Assembly (NCBI RefSeq): GCF_002214185.1
Contig: NZ_CP022161.1
Coordinates: 4,525,767-4,589,766, forward strand
Direction: 5' to 3'
Length of the DNA stretch: 64,000 nt
DNA from: Streptomyces capitiformicae
Lineage (GTDB): Bacteria > Actinomycetota > Actinomycetes > Streptomycetales > Streptomycetaceae
The notes below the pieces were generated by a model. The model was not told where the DNA came from. It worked only from the letters and a program-made list of their open reading frames with translations, and did no database searches. Shown here in pieces: positions 43,470 to 52,198 of the stretch; within the stretch, counting starts at the first letter, position 1; every line of letters begins with the position of its first letter. A program made the translations under genes and the position numbers.

Positions 43470-43530
43470 GCTCCCCCACTCTCGGCTTCTCCCCCACTCT
43501 CGGCTTCGCTCGAGCGGGAGGGGCCCCCAT
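43470..43530. repeat. Two adjacent copies of the short CCCCC-CTC hairpin repeat
   Basis: A partial copy GCTCCCCCACTCTCGGCTTC (43470-43489) is followed by a full copy (43490-43530) with the GCTTCGCTCGAGCGGGAGGG loop and right arm. Both sit inside the MITE at 43424-43719. Confidence 0.75.
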
Positions 43531-43621
43531 GAGCGGGAGGGGGCCCCACCGCCGCACCGGGCGAAAGCCCACGTACATCCAGTCCATCTACAGGGCCTTC
43601 CGCCCGGCACGCCGAGAGCAC

Positions 43622-43661
43622 GCTCCCCCACTCTCGGCTTCGCTCGAGCGGGGGGACCCCC
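43622..43661. repeat. Short hairpin repeat inside the MITE
   Basis: GCTCCCCCACTCTCGGCTTC followed by GCTCGAGCGGGGGGACCCCC, essentially identical to the copy at 1437. Stem CCCCC-CTC/GAG-GGGGG. Confidence 0.8.
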
Positions 43662-43715
43662 ATGACGCCGCTCGGCCCGCCCTCCGGGCGGACGACGGGA
43701 CTTTCGCAACACGCC

Positions 43716-44975
43716 CTAGTCGAATGACTCCAAGGTTTGTGCCAGTACCCGAGCCGCCCTCTCCACGTCCGCGAAGCCGATGTACAGGGGCGTGAAGCCG
43801 AAGCGGAGGACGTCCGGGTGGCGGAAGTCGCCTATGACGCCCTCGGTGATGAGGTGCTTCATGACCTCGGCGGCGTTGGGGGCACCTCCCGCTCGAGCGA
43901 AGCCGAGAGTGGGGGAGCAGCGCAGGGCCACCTGGCTGCCGCGTTCCGGGTGGGGTGTCGGGGTGAGGGACTCGACGCGTCCTTCGGGAACGTACGACGT
44001 CACGCACTTCAGGAAGAAGTCGGTCAGGGCCAGGGACTTGGCGCGGACCGACTCGATCGAGACGCCCTCCCAGACCTCAAGTGCCGCCTCCAGGGCCAGC
44101 ATTGACAGGATGTCAGGTGTGCCTACGCGGCCGCGTCGCGCGCCCGCGACGGGCTCGTACGCGGGGTCCATGCCGAACGGCTCCACGTGGGAGTTCCAGC
44201 CGGGCAGGGGCGAGTCGAAACGGGGCTGGAGGTCGCGTCGTACGTAGAGGTACGCGGGCGAACCCGGGCCCCCGTTCAGGTACTTGTACGTGCAGCCGAC
44301 CGCCAGGTCGACCCCGTGCTCGTCGAGGCCGACCGGCAGGGCGCCGGCGCTGTGGCACAGGTCCCAGACGGCGTACGCCCCCGCCTCGTGGATCGCCGCT
44401 GTCAGGCCGGGCAGGTCGTGGAGGCGGCCCGTGCGGTAGTCGACGTGGTTGAGGAGTACGGCCGCCGTACGGGAACTCAGGGCGTCCGGCACCTCCGCCG
44501 GGGTCACCGGGCGGAGGGTGCGGCCGGTCATGCGGGCCGCCGACTCGGCGATGTAGCCGTCCGTGGGGAACGTCGTCGCGTCGACCAGGATCTCGTCCCG
44601 GCCCCCACGGCCTTCTCCGTGCTCGTCCTCGGACATGCGGACCGCCGCCACAACCGCCTTGAACACGTTGACGCTCGTGGAGTCGCCCACCACGATCTGG
44701 CCGGCCGCCGCGCCGACCAGCGGAGCGATACGGTCGCCGATCCGCTCCGGCGCCGTCCACCAGCCGCTCTCGTCCCAGGAACGGATGCGCAGGGAGCCCC
44801 ACTGGCGGCGTACGACGTCGTCGACGCGGTCGGGAACGCTCGCGGGGAGGGCGCCGAGGGAGTTGCCGTCGAGGTACACCGCGTCGTCGAGGACGAAGCG
44901 TTCGCGCAGCTTCGACAGTTCGTCGGCCGCGTCCAACTCCTCGGCTTCAAGAGTGAGTTGAGTGATTTCAGACAT
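43716..44975 (-). CDS. kynU: Kynureninase with in-frame repeat insertion
   Basis: 419 residues. PLP lysine Lys231 in GCTYKYLNGGPGSPAY; cofactor Asp in YAVWDLCHSAG; substrate loop FPTDGY. It converts kynurenine to anthranilate. Residues 353-366 (CSPTLGFARAGGAP) come from an inverted copy of the short hairpin repeat (43877-43918, 42 bp, multiple of three) inserted between VALR and NAAEVMKHL. The stop TAG lies in the end of the MITE, so the last residues may be altered. ATG at 44975; 8-base overlap with the upstream dioxygenase gene. Confidence 0.93.
   Translation of the reverse strand: MSEITQLTLEAEELDAADELSKLRERFVLDDAVYLDGNSLGALPASVPDRVDDVVRRQWGSLRIRSWDESGWWTAPERIGDRIAPLVGAAAGQIVVGDSTSVNVFKAVVAAVRMSEDEHGEGRGGRDEILVDATTFPTDGYIAESAARMTGRTLRPVTPAEVPDALSSRTAAVLLNHVDYRTGRLHDLPGLTAAIHEAGAYAVWDLCHSAGALPVGLDEHGVDLAVGCTYKYLNGGPGSPAYLYVRRDLQPRFDSPLPGWNSHVEPFGMDPAYEPVAGARRGRVGTPDILSMLALEAALEVWEGVSIESVRAKSLALTDFFLKCVTSYVPEGRVESLTPTPHPERGSQVALRCSPTLGFARAGGAPNAAEVMKHLITEGVIGDFRHPDVLRFGFTPLYIGFADVERAARVLAQTLESFD
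43877..43918 (-). repeat. Short hairpin repeat inserted in frame in kynU
   Basis: On the minus strand reads GCTCCCCCACTCTCGGCTTC then GCTCGAGCGGGAGGTGCCCC, the same element as at 43490. The insertion adds about 14 codons to kynU without shifting the frame. It disrupts a loop before a conserved helix. Confidence 0.82.
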
Positions 44976-45813
44976 GGGACCGCGCCGTCCACAGCTCGGG
45001 GAACACGTTCTTGCGGGCACGCTTCTCCAGCCAGGCCACGCCGGCGGAGCCGCCCGTGCCGGCCTTGGCGCCCATCGCGCGGCGGGTGGCGACCAGGTGG
45101 TCGTTGCGCCAGCGCCAGACGAGTTCCGCGACATCCGTCAACGCCTCGCCGAGGCGGGCGAGGTCATGGTCCGGGTCGCCGGAGTACAGCTCGGTCCACA
45201 CCTCCTCGACCTCGGGTGAGGGCTCGTAGCGCTGGGAGACGTCACGGTTCACGACGGACTCGGGGATCGCGTGGCCGCGGCGGGCCAGGAGCCGCAGTAC
45301 CTCGTCGTAGAGGCTCGGCTCGTGCAGCGCCTTCTCCAGTTCGGCGTGGACCCGCGGGGCGCCCCGGTGCGGGACGAGCATGGAGGAGGACTTCTCGCCG
45401 AGCAGGAACTCCATCCGGCGGTACATCGCCGACTGGAAGCCGGAGCCCTCGCCGAGGGCGGCGCGGTAGGAGTTGAACTGGGCGGGGGTGAGCTGGCCGA
45501 GGGGCTTCCAGGAGGCGTTGAGAGCCTCCAGCTCCCGTACGGAACGCTTCAACGCGTCCCTGGCCCTCGATACGTCGTCGTTCCGGATCGCGGTGGTCGC
45601 GGTCTCCCACTCGTGGACGATGACGGTGAACCACAGTTCCATGACCTGGGTGGTCACCAGGAAGACCATCTCTCCGGGGTCGTCGGAGAGGGGGTGCTGG
45701 AGATGGGTGAGGACGTCCGCCTGGACGTAGTCCTCGTACGGGGTCGTTCCCTGGAAGTCGAGATGCGGGGTCTCGGGCTCCGAAGCCTCGACGGGCTGAG
45801 CCTGCTGGGACAT
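44968..45813 (-). CDS. kynA: Tryptophan 2,3-dioxygenase
   Basis: 281 residues. The proximal haem ligand His239 lies in VWRWRNDHLVATRRAMG, followed by AKAGTGGSAGVAWLEKR, conserved in the family. It cleaves tryptophan to N-formylkynurenine. The segment where most family members have the distal His (QHQTSELW) reads VTTQVMELWFTVIVHEW, so this His is replaced by Thr. ATG at 45813 with AGGAGA 6-7 bases upstream. First in the pair with kynU. Confidence 0.92.
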   Translation of the reverse strand: MSQQAQPVEASEPETPHLDFQGTTPYEDYVQADVLTHLQHPLSDDPGEMVFLVTTQVMELWFTVIVHEWETATTAIRNDDVSRARDALKRSVRELEALNASWKPLGQLTPAQFNSYRAALGEGSGFQSAMYRRMEFLLGEKSSSMLVPHRGAPRVHAELEKALHEPSLYDEVLRLLARRGHAIPESVVNRDVSQRYEPSPEVEEVWTELYSGDPDHDLARLGEALTDVAELVWRWRNDHLVATRRAMGAKAGTGGSAGVAWLEKRARKNVFPELWTARSHV

Positions 45814-45967
45814 CGCTGTCTCCTGTTGTGTACTCCGGGTAGCGGTCCGCCCCTGCCGAATTCCGACACGGGGGCCCCGGTCCCCACCGGCATGTTCGGG
45901 CATACCGCCCCGGACCGCAAGGTCCGCCTGGTCACACCAGGCGGACCTGCGCGAACGCGACGCGTGA

Positions 45968-46381
45968 CTAGCTCAGCGTCTGCGCCGCCGTCGGGGAGGA
46001 GTCCTTCAGGAACTGCGAGCAGCGCTCGTACTCCTCCTGCTCGCCGATGGCTCCGGCAGCGCGGGCCAGGGCGTGCAGGGCGCGCAGGAAGCCGCGGTTC
46101 GGCTCGTGCTCCCAGGGGACAGGGCCGTGGCCCTTCCAGCCGCTGCGGCGCAGGGCGTCGAGGCCGCGGTGGTAGCCCGTACGGGCGTAGGCGTACGACT
46201 CCACGACGGCGCCCCGCTCGAACGCCTCGTCGGCGAGCTGGGCCCAGGCGAGGGAGGAGGTGGGGTACTTGGCGGCGACGTCGGAGGGGGCCGTGCCGCC
46301 CGCGAGGAGTTCGCGGGGCTCCGGGTCGTCGGGGAGGTGCGTCGGGGGCGGGCCCCCGAGGAGGTTCTCGTGAATCGTCAT
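45968..46381 (-). CDS. DUF3151 family protein
   Basis: 137 residues, full length for this actinobacterial family. Conserved pieces are AAKYPTSSLAWAQLADEAFE, ESYAYARTGYHRGLDALRR and GWKGHGPVPWEHEPNRGFLR. All-helical, soluble, function unknown. ATG at 46381. It stands 154 bases downstream of the dioxygenase start on the same strand. Confidence 0.9.
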   Translation of the reverse strand: MTIHENLLGGPPPTHLPDDPEPRELLAGGTAPSDVAAKYPTSSLAWAQLADEAFERGAVVESYAYARTGYHRGLDALRRSGWKGHGPVPWEHEPNRGFLRALHALARAAGAIGEQEEYERCSQFLKDSSPTAAQTLS

Positions 46382-46433
46382 GGGTTCCAGTCTGGCCCAT
46401 GTGGGGGTGGGTGGCGGTACGGGTGGGGGTGGA

Positions 46434-46730
46434 TCAGTCGGCGGCCGGGGCGTCTTCGGGGGTGTCGTCCGTGGGCGGCTGCTCGGCTCGGACGAAGGTG
46501 CCCTTCACGGGGACAGTGATGACGAGGCCTTGATCGCGGAGGTCGCGGACAGCCCGGCGGATGGTGTTGACGGCCACACCGTACTGCTCGGCGAGGTCGC
46601 GCTCGGCCGGAAGCCGGGCCCCTGCGGGCAGCCGCCCGGTACGGATCTGCTCGGCGATGTGATGCACGACCTGGAGATACACGTAGACGTGACTCGTCAG
46701 GTCGGGGCTCCAGTCACGGTCGTCAGCCAT
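46434..46730 (-). CDS. Small GntR-family regulator (HTH only)
   Basis: 98 residues. VYVYLQVVHHIAEQIRTGRL then LPAERDLAEQYGVAVNTIRR and GLVITVPVKGTFVRAE form a complete GntR winged helix. There is no ligand-binding domain, like the KorSA-type regulators of actinobacterial elements. ATG at 46730. Divergent from two small genes; the repeats at 46795-46826 between them are likely its operator (inference). Confidence 0.9.
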   Translation of the reverse strand: MADDRDWSPDLTSHVYVYLQVVHHIAEQIRTGRLPAGARLPAERDLAEQYGVAVNTIRRAVRDLRDQGLVITVPVKGTFVRAEQPPTDDTPEDAPAAD

Positions 46731-46794
46731 TCCTGCACGCTAAGGCGGCTCGACGCGCCGCACTACGTACGGCAACAACTAGGTGCACCCGTAT

Positions 46795-46836
46795 GCTTCC
46801 TATTGCTACCCGACGCTTCCTAATGCACTGTAGTCT
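46795..46836 (+). promoter_or_regulatory. Promoter with 20-bp-spaced direct repeats
   Basis: GCTTCCTATTGC (46795-46806) and GCTTCCTAATGC (46815-46826) are two copies 20 bases apart. A TAGTCT at 46831-46836 is a good streptomycete -10. The repeats cover the -35 region, so binding by the divergent GntR protein would repress the rightward genes. A GACCCCGGCGG...CCCCGGGG hairpin follows in the leader (about 46849-46877). Confidence 0.6.
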
Positions 46837-46907
46837 TGAGGAACGAAAGACCCCGGCGGTCTGCCAGGACCCCGGGGCGTGGCCGACGCTGCACCAGGAG
46901 CATCGAC

Positions 46908-47141
46908 ATGCGAAACCTTATCCGCCGCACCGCCCACCTACTGGGCCTTCTCCTCACCCCCGGCACCGGAACGCACCGCGCGGGCACCCGCCCCACCCGG
47001 CGACGGCCCGCACTCCACCCCCATCCCCACCCCATCGACCAGCTACCGCCCCACCGCTCCCCCTACGGACTCGACCTCGCCCCCTTCGACGGCGGTACCA
47101 GCCCCCTCGTCCGCCCCTACCTCGGCGAGGTCGCCGCATGA
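46908..47141 (+). CDS. Small hypothetical protein, first gene facing GntR
   Basis: 77 residues. MRNLIRRTAHLLGLLLTPGT then a run rich in Arg, Pro and His (RRRPALHPHPHPIDQLPPHR) and a C-terminal LDLAPFDGGTSPLVRPYLGE. AGGAG lies 7 bases upstream of the ATG. Similar His/Pro-rich small proteins accompany GntR genes in actinobacterial integrative elements. Ends with ATGA overlap to the next gene (47138-47141). Function unknown. Confidence 0.75.
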   Translation: MRNLIRRTAHLLGLLLTPGTGTHRAGTRPTRRRPALHPHPHPIDQLPPHRSPYGLDLAPFDGGTSPLVRPYLGEVAA

Positions 47142-47440
47142 CCGACCTGGTCATCACGCCCCGCCTCCTCCCCTGGACCTCCCCGGAGGGCAAGCCGTGC
47201 TACCTCGTCCCCAGCGACGAGGGCGGCTACGTGTCCCGCCTGGCCGACGAGATGGAGGCCGTACAACTGACCCTGGGCACCGACGTCCTCGGCCACGCCC
47301 GCAAGGTGCTGGCCGACCCCGCGTCCCCGCACACCGAGGTGCGGTACGCCGGGCTCCGACTGGCGGAGTGCCTCGGCGACGCCCTGAGGGTCGCCGAATC
47401 ACGCGGACTGCGCCTGCCGACGCCGGACGACGACAGCTGA
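47138..47440 (+). CDS. Small conserved protein, second gene facing GntR
   Basis: 100 residues. LPWTSPEGKPCYLVPSDEGG followed by LADEMEAVQLTLGTDVLGHA and AGLRLAECLGDALRVAESRG. It is a recurring streptomycete family in mobile-element and regulatory settings, without known activity. The overlap with the previous gene suggests a joint product unit. Convergent with the efflux pump, 7 bases apart. Confidence 0.8.
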   Translation: MTDLVITPRLLPWTSPEGKPCYLVPSDEGGYVSRLADEMEAVQLTLGTDVLGHARKVLADPASPHTEVRYAGLRLAECLGDALRVAESRGLRLPTPDDDS

Positions 47441-47447
47441 GCCCGCG

Positions 47448-48926
47448 TCACTTCTCCCGGCCCTCCGCCTCCCCCACCTCCCCCGACTCCAGCGGCGGAG
47501 CCGTCACCCCGCAGTGCGTTCGGCATTCGGGGTGGCGGCAGTCCGGCGCCGGGCGACGGATCGTGGCGTAGGCCAGGGCCGCGCCGGCGACCAGCGTGGC
47601 GGCGCAGACGAGCATCGCCGTGCCGAACGCGTCGTCGAACTGGGACGCCGATCGGTACGCCTCCGGGCCCATCCCCGCGATCAGCGGCAACGCGGCCACG
47701 GCGACGAGGCCGGCCGCGCGGGCCGCCGCGTTGTTGATGCCGCTCGCCAGACCCGCGTGCTCGGTGTCGACCGAGGCCAGGACCGTCGCGGTCAGGGGCG
47801 CGACCAGGGTGACCATGCCGAGGCCGAGCACCACCAGCGCGGGCAGGACATCGGCGACGTACGACGCCTCCGGCCCCACCCGCAGCGCCAGCAGCATGCC
47901 CGCCGCGCACAGCAGTGGGCCGACGGTGAGGGGGATGCGGGGGCCGATCCGTTCGCCGAGCGCGCCCGCGCGGGAGGAGAGCAGGAGCATCAGGACCGTG
48001 ATGGGCAGCAGGGCCGTGCCCGCGCCCAGCGCCGAGTAGCCCGACACCACCTGGAGTTGGAGCGCGACGAGGAAGAAGAAGCCGCCGAAGGCCGCGTACA
48101 CGCACAGGGTGACGAGGTTGACCGCCGTGAACTGGCGGGAGGCGAAGATCTCCGGCGGCATCATCGGGTCGGGGCGCCGGCGTTCGACGTAGACGAAGGC
48201 CACGCCCGCCACGACTCCCGTGACGGCCGACACGGTCACCGCCAGTGAGCCCTCCCCGGCCTCGATCAGGGCGTACGTCACCAACGCCAACGACAAGGCG
48301 CCCAGGGTCGCGCCAAGGACGTCGAAGCGGCCGTGGTGTGCCTGACCGTCGCCCGACTCGGGTACGTGGCGGGTGGCGATCGGGACGCAGATGAGCGCCA
48401 GGGGCACGTTCAGCAGGAAGACCCAGCGCCAGCCGGGGCCGTCCACCAGCCAGCCGCCCAGGAACGGGCCGACGGCGGCGCCGATGCCGCCGAAGCCGGA
48501 CCACAGACCGACGGCCCGCGCCCGGTCGTCGGGGTGGAACGAGGCCTGGATGAGCGCCAGCGAGCCGGGGGTGAGCAGGGCCCCGCCCACGCCCTGCAGC
48601 GCACGGGCCGCGATCAGTACGCCGACGTTCGGCGCGAGGCCGCACAGCAGGGACGCCAGGGCGAACCACACCACGCCGATCACGAACACCCTGCGTCGGC
48701 CGAACCGGTCGCCGAGGGCGCCGCCGAGCAGGATCAGCCCGGCCAGGGTGAGCATGTACGCGTTGACGGTCCACTGGAGGGCGGCGAGATCCGCGTCCAG
48801 GTCGCGCCCCATACGGGGCAGGGCGACGTTGACGACGGTGGAGTCCAGCAGGGCCATGCTGGAGCCGAGGATCGTGGTGAGCAGGACCCATCTGCCCCGG
48901 GGCGAGGCCAGCCGGATGTCGGGCAT
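47448..48926 (-). CDS. DHA2-type MFS drug efflux transporter (14 TM)
   Basis: 492 residues, QacA/EmrB-type. GSSMALLDSTVVNVALPRMG and LGDRFGRRRVFVIGVVWFAL (motif A), QGVGGALLTPGSLALIQASF (motif C region) and SGYSALGAGTALLPI. The C-terminal tail has a CRHPECRTHCG cluster with three Cys and two His that could bind metal, unusual for the family. Likely exports organic cations or antibiotics. ATG at 48926. Confidence 0.92.
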   Translation of the reverse strand: MPDIRLASPRGRWVLLTTILGSSMALLDSTVVNVALPRMGRDLDADLAALQWTVNAYMLTLAGLILLGGALGDRFGRRRVFVIGVVWFALASLLCGLAPNVGVLIAARALQGVGGALLTPGSLALIQASFHPDDRARAVGLWSGFGGIGAAVGPFLGGWLVDGPGWRWVFLLNVPLALICVPIATRHVPESGDGQAHHGRFDVLGATLGALSLALVTYALIEAGEGSLAVTVSAVTGVVAGVAFVYVERRRPDPMMPPEIFASRQFTAVNLVTLCVYAAFGGFFFLVALQLQVVSGYSALGAGTALLPITVLMLLLSSRAGALGERIGPRIPLTVGPLLCAAGMLLALRVGPEASYVADVLPALVVLGLGMVTLVAPLTATVLASVDTEHAGLASGINNAAARAAGLVAVAALPLIAGMGPEAYRSASQFDDAFGTAMLVCAATLVAGAALAYATIRRPAPDCRHPECRTHCGVTAPPLESGEVGEAEGREK

Positions 48927-48937
48927 GGTCCAGGTAT

Positions 48938-48973
48938 ACAGCGAGCCCGGCGCCAGGGCACCGGGCTCGCTGT
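48938..48973 (-). terminator. Terminator of fba
   Basis: ACAGCGAGCCCGG (48938-48950) pairs perfectly with CCGGGCTCGCTGT (48961-48973) across a 10-base loop. It lies 16 bases after the fba stop and just upstream of the MFS gene on the same strand, so it should isolate the two. Confidence 0.85.
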
Positions 48974-48989
48974 CGCCGTACGACGCGGC

Positions 48990-50012
<1,023 letters not shown>

Positions 50013-50171
50013 GGTCCGCTCCTTGTATGTGCGGGTGGCGTTGTGCTTACGAGCCCTGACCTAGGGTTGCGACGTCATCGTCGGACCCATCCTTCCAGAC
50101 GTGACCGGCTGCTCCGGCCAGGGCGCCCGAAACTCTTCGGTAACCCTGACCTGGCGTTTCGCAATCGCCCC

Positions 50172-50726
50172 TCAGTCCAGGCCCAACTCGTCCTTGGAGA
50201 AGGCGAAGAGGTACGGCACGCCGGCGCCCTTCTCGATCTTCTCGGCGGCACCGGTGGCCCGGTCGACGATGGTCGCGACGGCGACGACCTCGGCGCCCGC
50301 CTCGCGCACGGCCTCGACGGCGGTGAGCGGCGAGCCACCGGTGGTGGAGGTGTCCTCGACGACGAGTACCCGACGCCCCGCGATGTCCGGCCCCTCCACC
50401 CGCCGCTGCAGGCCGTGCGCCTTCGCCGCCTTGCGTACGACGAAGGCGTCGAGCCGCCGTCCCCGCGCGGCGGCGGCGTGCAGCATGGCGCCGGCCACCG
50501 GGTCGGCGCCCATCGTGAGACCGCCGACCGCGTCGAAGTCGAGGTCGGCGGTCAGGTCGAGCAGCACCTGTCCGACCAGCGGGGCGGCCTCGCCGTCGAG
50601 GGTGACGCGGCGCAGGTCGACGTAGTAGTCCGCCTCCAGACCCGACGACAGGGTCACCTTGCCGTGCACCACGGCCTTGTCCTTGATCTGCTGCAGCAGC
50701 GATCCGCGTACGTCCACGTCAGTCAT
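50172..50726 (-). CDS. pyrE: Orotate phosphoribosyltransferase
   Basis: 184 residues. PRPP-binding motif RVLVVEDTSTTGGS (119-132) and HGLQRRVEGPDIAGRRV. Conserved SSGLEADYYVDLRRVTL and GGLTMGADPVAGA. Makes orotidine monophosphate in pyrimidine synthesis. ATG at 50726. It is 159 bases upstream of fba on the same strand. Confidence 0.97.
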   Translation of the reverse strand: MTDVDVRGSLLQQIKDKAVVHGKVTLSSGLEADYYVDLRRVTLDGEAAPLVGQVLLDLTADLDFDAVGGLTMGADPVAGAMLHAAAARGRRLDAFVVRKAAKAHGLQRRVEGPDIAGRRVLVVEDTSTTGGSPLTAVEAVREAGAEVVAVATIVDRATGAAEKIEKGAGVPYLFAFSKDELGLD

Positions 50727-50783
50727 GGCAGCCAGCCTAATGGGCCCTTTATGCCCCCATGACCCCGCTCACAGGCAGCGCGC

Positions 50784-51578
50784 TCACAGGCGCCGCCAGG
50801 TCCAGGTCGTCGCCGCTTCGAGGGGCTCGATCGGGGTGACCAGGCGGGGGTGGGTGTTGAGGCCGTTGGGCGGGCCGGTCTGCGGCTCCACGCACACGGC
50901 CTCCGCCTGCTCGTCGTAGACCACGACCCACTCCTCCCGCGAGGCCACCTTCAGCTCCAGGCGCCCCGGCCAGGTGAGGGTGACGTCGACGCCGTCGGGC
51001 ATGCCGAAGCAGTCGTCCCAGGGGCCGGGCTTCGGGTCCACGCGGTTGCCGGTGGGGAGGTGGTCGGCGCCGCGCTCCTCCTGCCAGGCGGGGCTGAAGT
51101 CGAGCCGTACGTCCTCCCCGCCGCCTTCCAGGGTGCGGTTGAACCAGGGGTGCCAGCCGATCTGCGCCGGGAAGGAGGAGTCGTACGCCTCCACGGACAT
51201 GGTCAGGGTGAGGGCGTCCGGGGTGAGCGTGGCGACCTGGGTGACCCGGCCGGGGTAGGGCCAGGGGTCGACGAGGTCGTACGTGAGGACGGCCTCGGTG
51301 TCGGTGTGGCTCGCGACCCGCCACGCGCCGTCCCGGGTGGTGCCGTGGATGGCGTGGGGCGGGGCGTCGATGGGCATCTGCTGTACGGCTCCGCCGCTGA
51401 GGAAACGGCCGTCGCGGATCCGTCCGCACCACGGGACCATCGGGAAGCACCCGAACCGCTCGCCCTGGCGCAGCAGTTCGATCCCACCGATCCGCAGGCT
51501 CGCCACCCGTCCGCCGTCGCCCGGCGCCAGCACCGCCTCCGCGTCAGCCGCGGTGAGCGTGATCTCTTCGCTACTCAC
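50784..51578 (-). CDS. Aldose 1-epimerase family protein
   Basis: 264 residues. DAPPHAIHGTTRDGAWR has the conserved His, FPAQIGWHPWFNRTL the second, and AVCVEPQTGPPNGLNT the catalytic Glu region. It fits the galactose mutarotase/YihR-like subgroup. GTG start at 51576-51578. Lies 57 bases before pyrE, probably same transcript. Confidence 0.9.
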   Translation of the reverse strand: MSSEEITLTAADAEAVLAPGDGGRVASLRIGGIELLRQGERFGCFPMVPWCGRIRDGRFLSGGAVQQMPIDAPPHAIHGTTRDGAWRVASHTDTEAVLTYDLVDPWPYPGRVTQVATLTPDALTLTMSVEAYDSSFPAQIGWHPWFNRTLEGGGEDVRLDFSPAWQEERGADHLPTGNRVDPKPGPWDDCFGMPDGVDVTLTWPGRLELKVASREEWVVVYDEQAEAVCVEPQTGPPNGLNTHPRLVTPIEPLEAATTWTWRRL

Positions 51579-51682
51579 GCGTCGACCCTACTGGGAACCT
51601 TTTTCCTCGCACCGCAGTCCTTCGTATCAAGGCCTGTTATTCGAGGCTTGTTGTTCATGGTGTGCGACGGAAGTGAGTTGCC

Positions 51683-51943
51683 ATGCAGGAGAACGACCAG
51701 GCGAACGGCCAGGAGAACAACCGGGGGAACGACCGGGGGAACGACCCGACCAAGCTGGAGAGCACGCTTGCCGACGGGCGGCGCATGACGCTGTCGCTGC
51801 CGGCGACGGACGCGAAGTGGGCGGCCGACGGCATCACGGGCCTGCGTGCCGTCCGCCCCACGCACACCGGCCGTGGCGAGGAGCCCCCGGCCCTCCCCGA
51901 GGAGCCGGCGCTCCCCCTTCACATAGCCCTGCACGGCCTGTAG
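51683..51943 (+). CDS. Small hypothetical protein
   Basis: 86 residues starting MQENDQANGQENNRGN, a charged, Asn/Gly-rich beginning from a 12-bp imperfect repeat. The middle LESTLADGRRMTLSLPATDA is protein-like, and the end is Pro-rich (LPEEPALPLHIALHGL). GGAAG upstream. No family recognised. Only strand-isolated gene in a leftward block. Confidence 0.6.
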   Translation: MQENDQANGQENNRGNDRGNDPTKLESTLADGRRMTLSLPATDAKWAADGITGLRAVRPTHTGRGEEPPALPEEPALPLHIALHGL

Positions 51944-52122
51944 ATCCAGCGTCTCTGATTGGCTTGGTGATCCGCCGTGTTGCTCAGGGATGTGAGCCAA
52001 TCGCCTTCGTGCCCTGGTGCTGAAGTCAGCCCGCGTGGCACGTCCCTCCGGGCGCTGGTCGGTCAGGCCGCATGACCCGACCGAGGAGGGTGCCCGACGT
52101 CGCCTGGACGCCGGGCATGCGT

Positions 52123-52137
52123 GTGACAGTCTGTCAC
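52123..52137. promoter_or_regulatory. Perfect odd palindrome between convergent genes
   Basis: GTGACAG-T-CTGTCAC, 7-bp arms around one base. It lies in the 255-bp gap between the 51683 gene and the SRPBCC gene, where no promoter is expected. ATCGCTA repeats directly at 52140 and 52150. GATTGGCT/AGCCAATC (51957 and 52003 or so) form another inverted pair in the same gap. Could be a regulator site for an unannotated small RNA or a decayed gene. Confidence 0.4.
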
Positions 52138-52198
52138 GGGATCGCTACGCATCGCTAATCAGACTGGTGAGCCTGGATCGAGTTCCTCTCCGGCGCTC

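Larger units (their letters stand above)
43424..43719. mobile_element. MITE with 24-bp imperfect terminal repeats, ending in kynU
   Basis: CTAGGGCGTGTCGCAAAAGT (from 43424) is inverted at the right end (43696-43719) with 2 mismatches in 24. Length 296 bp. The CTAG at each tip may be the target duplication. The interior contains the HRAxG-type remnant GGGCGAAAGCCCACGTACAT then CCAGTCCAT typical of transposon-derived Streptomyces elements, plus three copies of the short hairpin repeat. Its right tip provides the kynU TAG stop (43716-43718). No gene inside. Confidence 0.78.
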
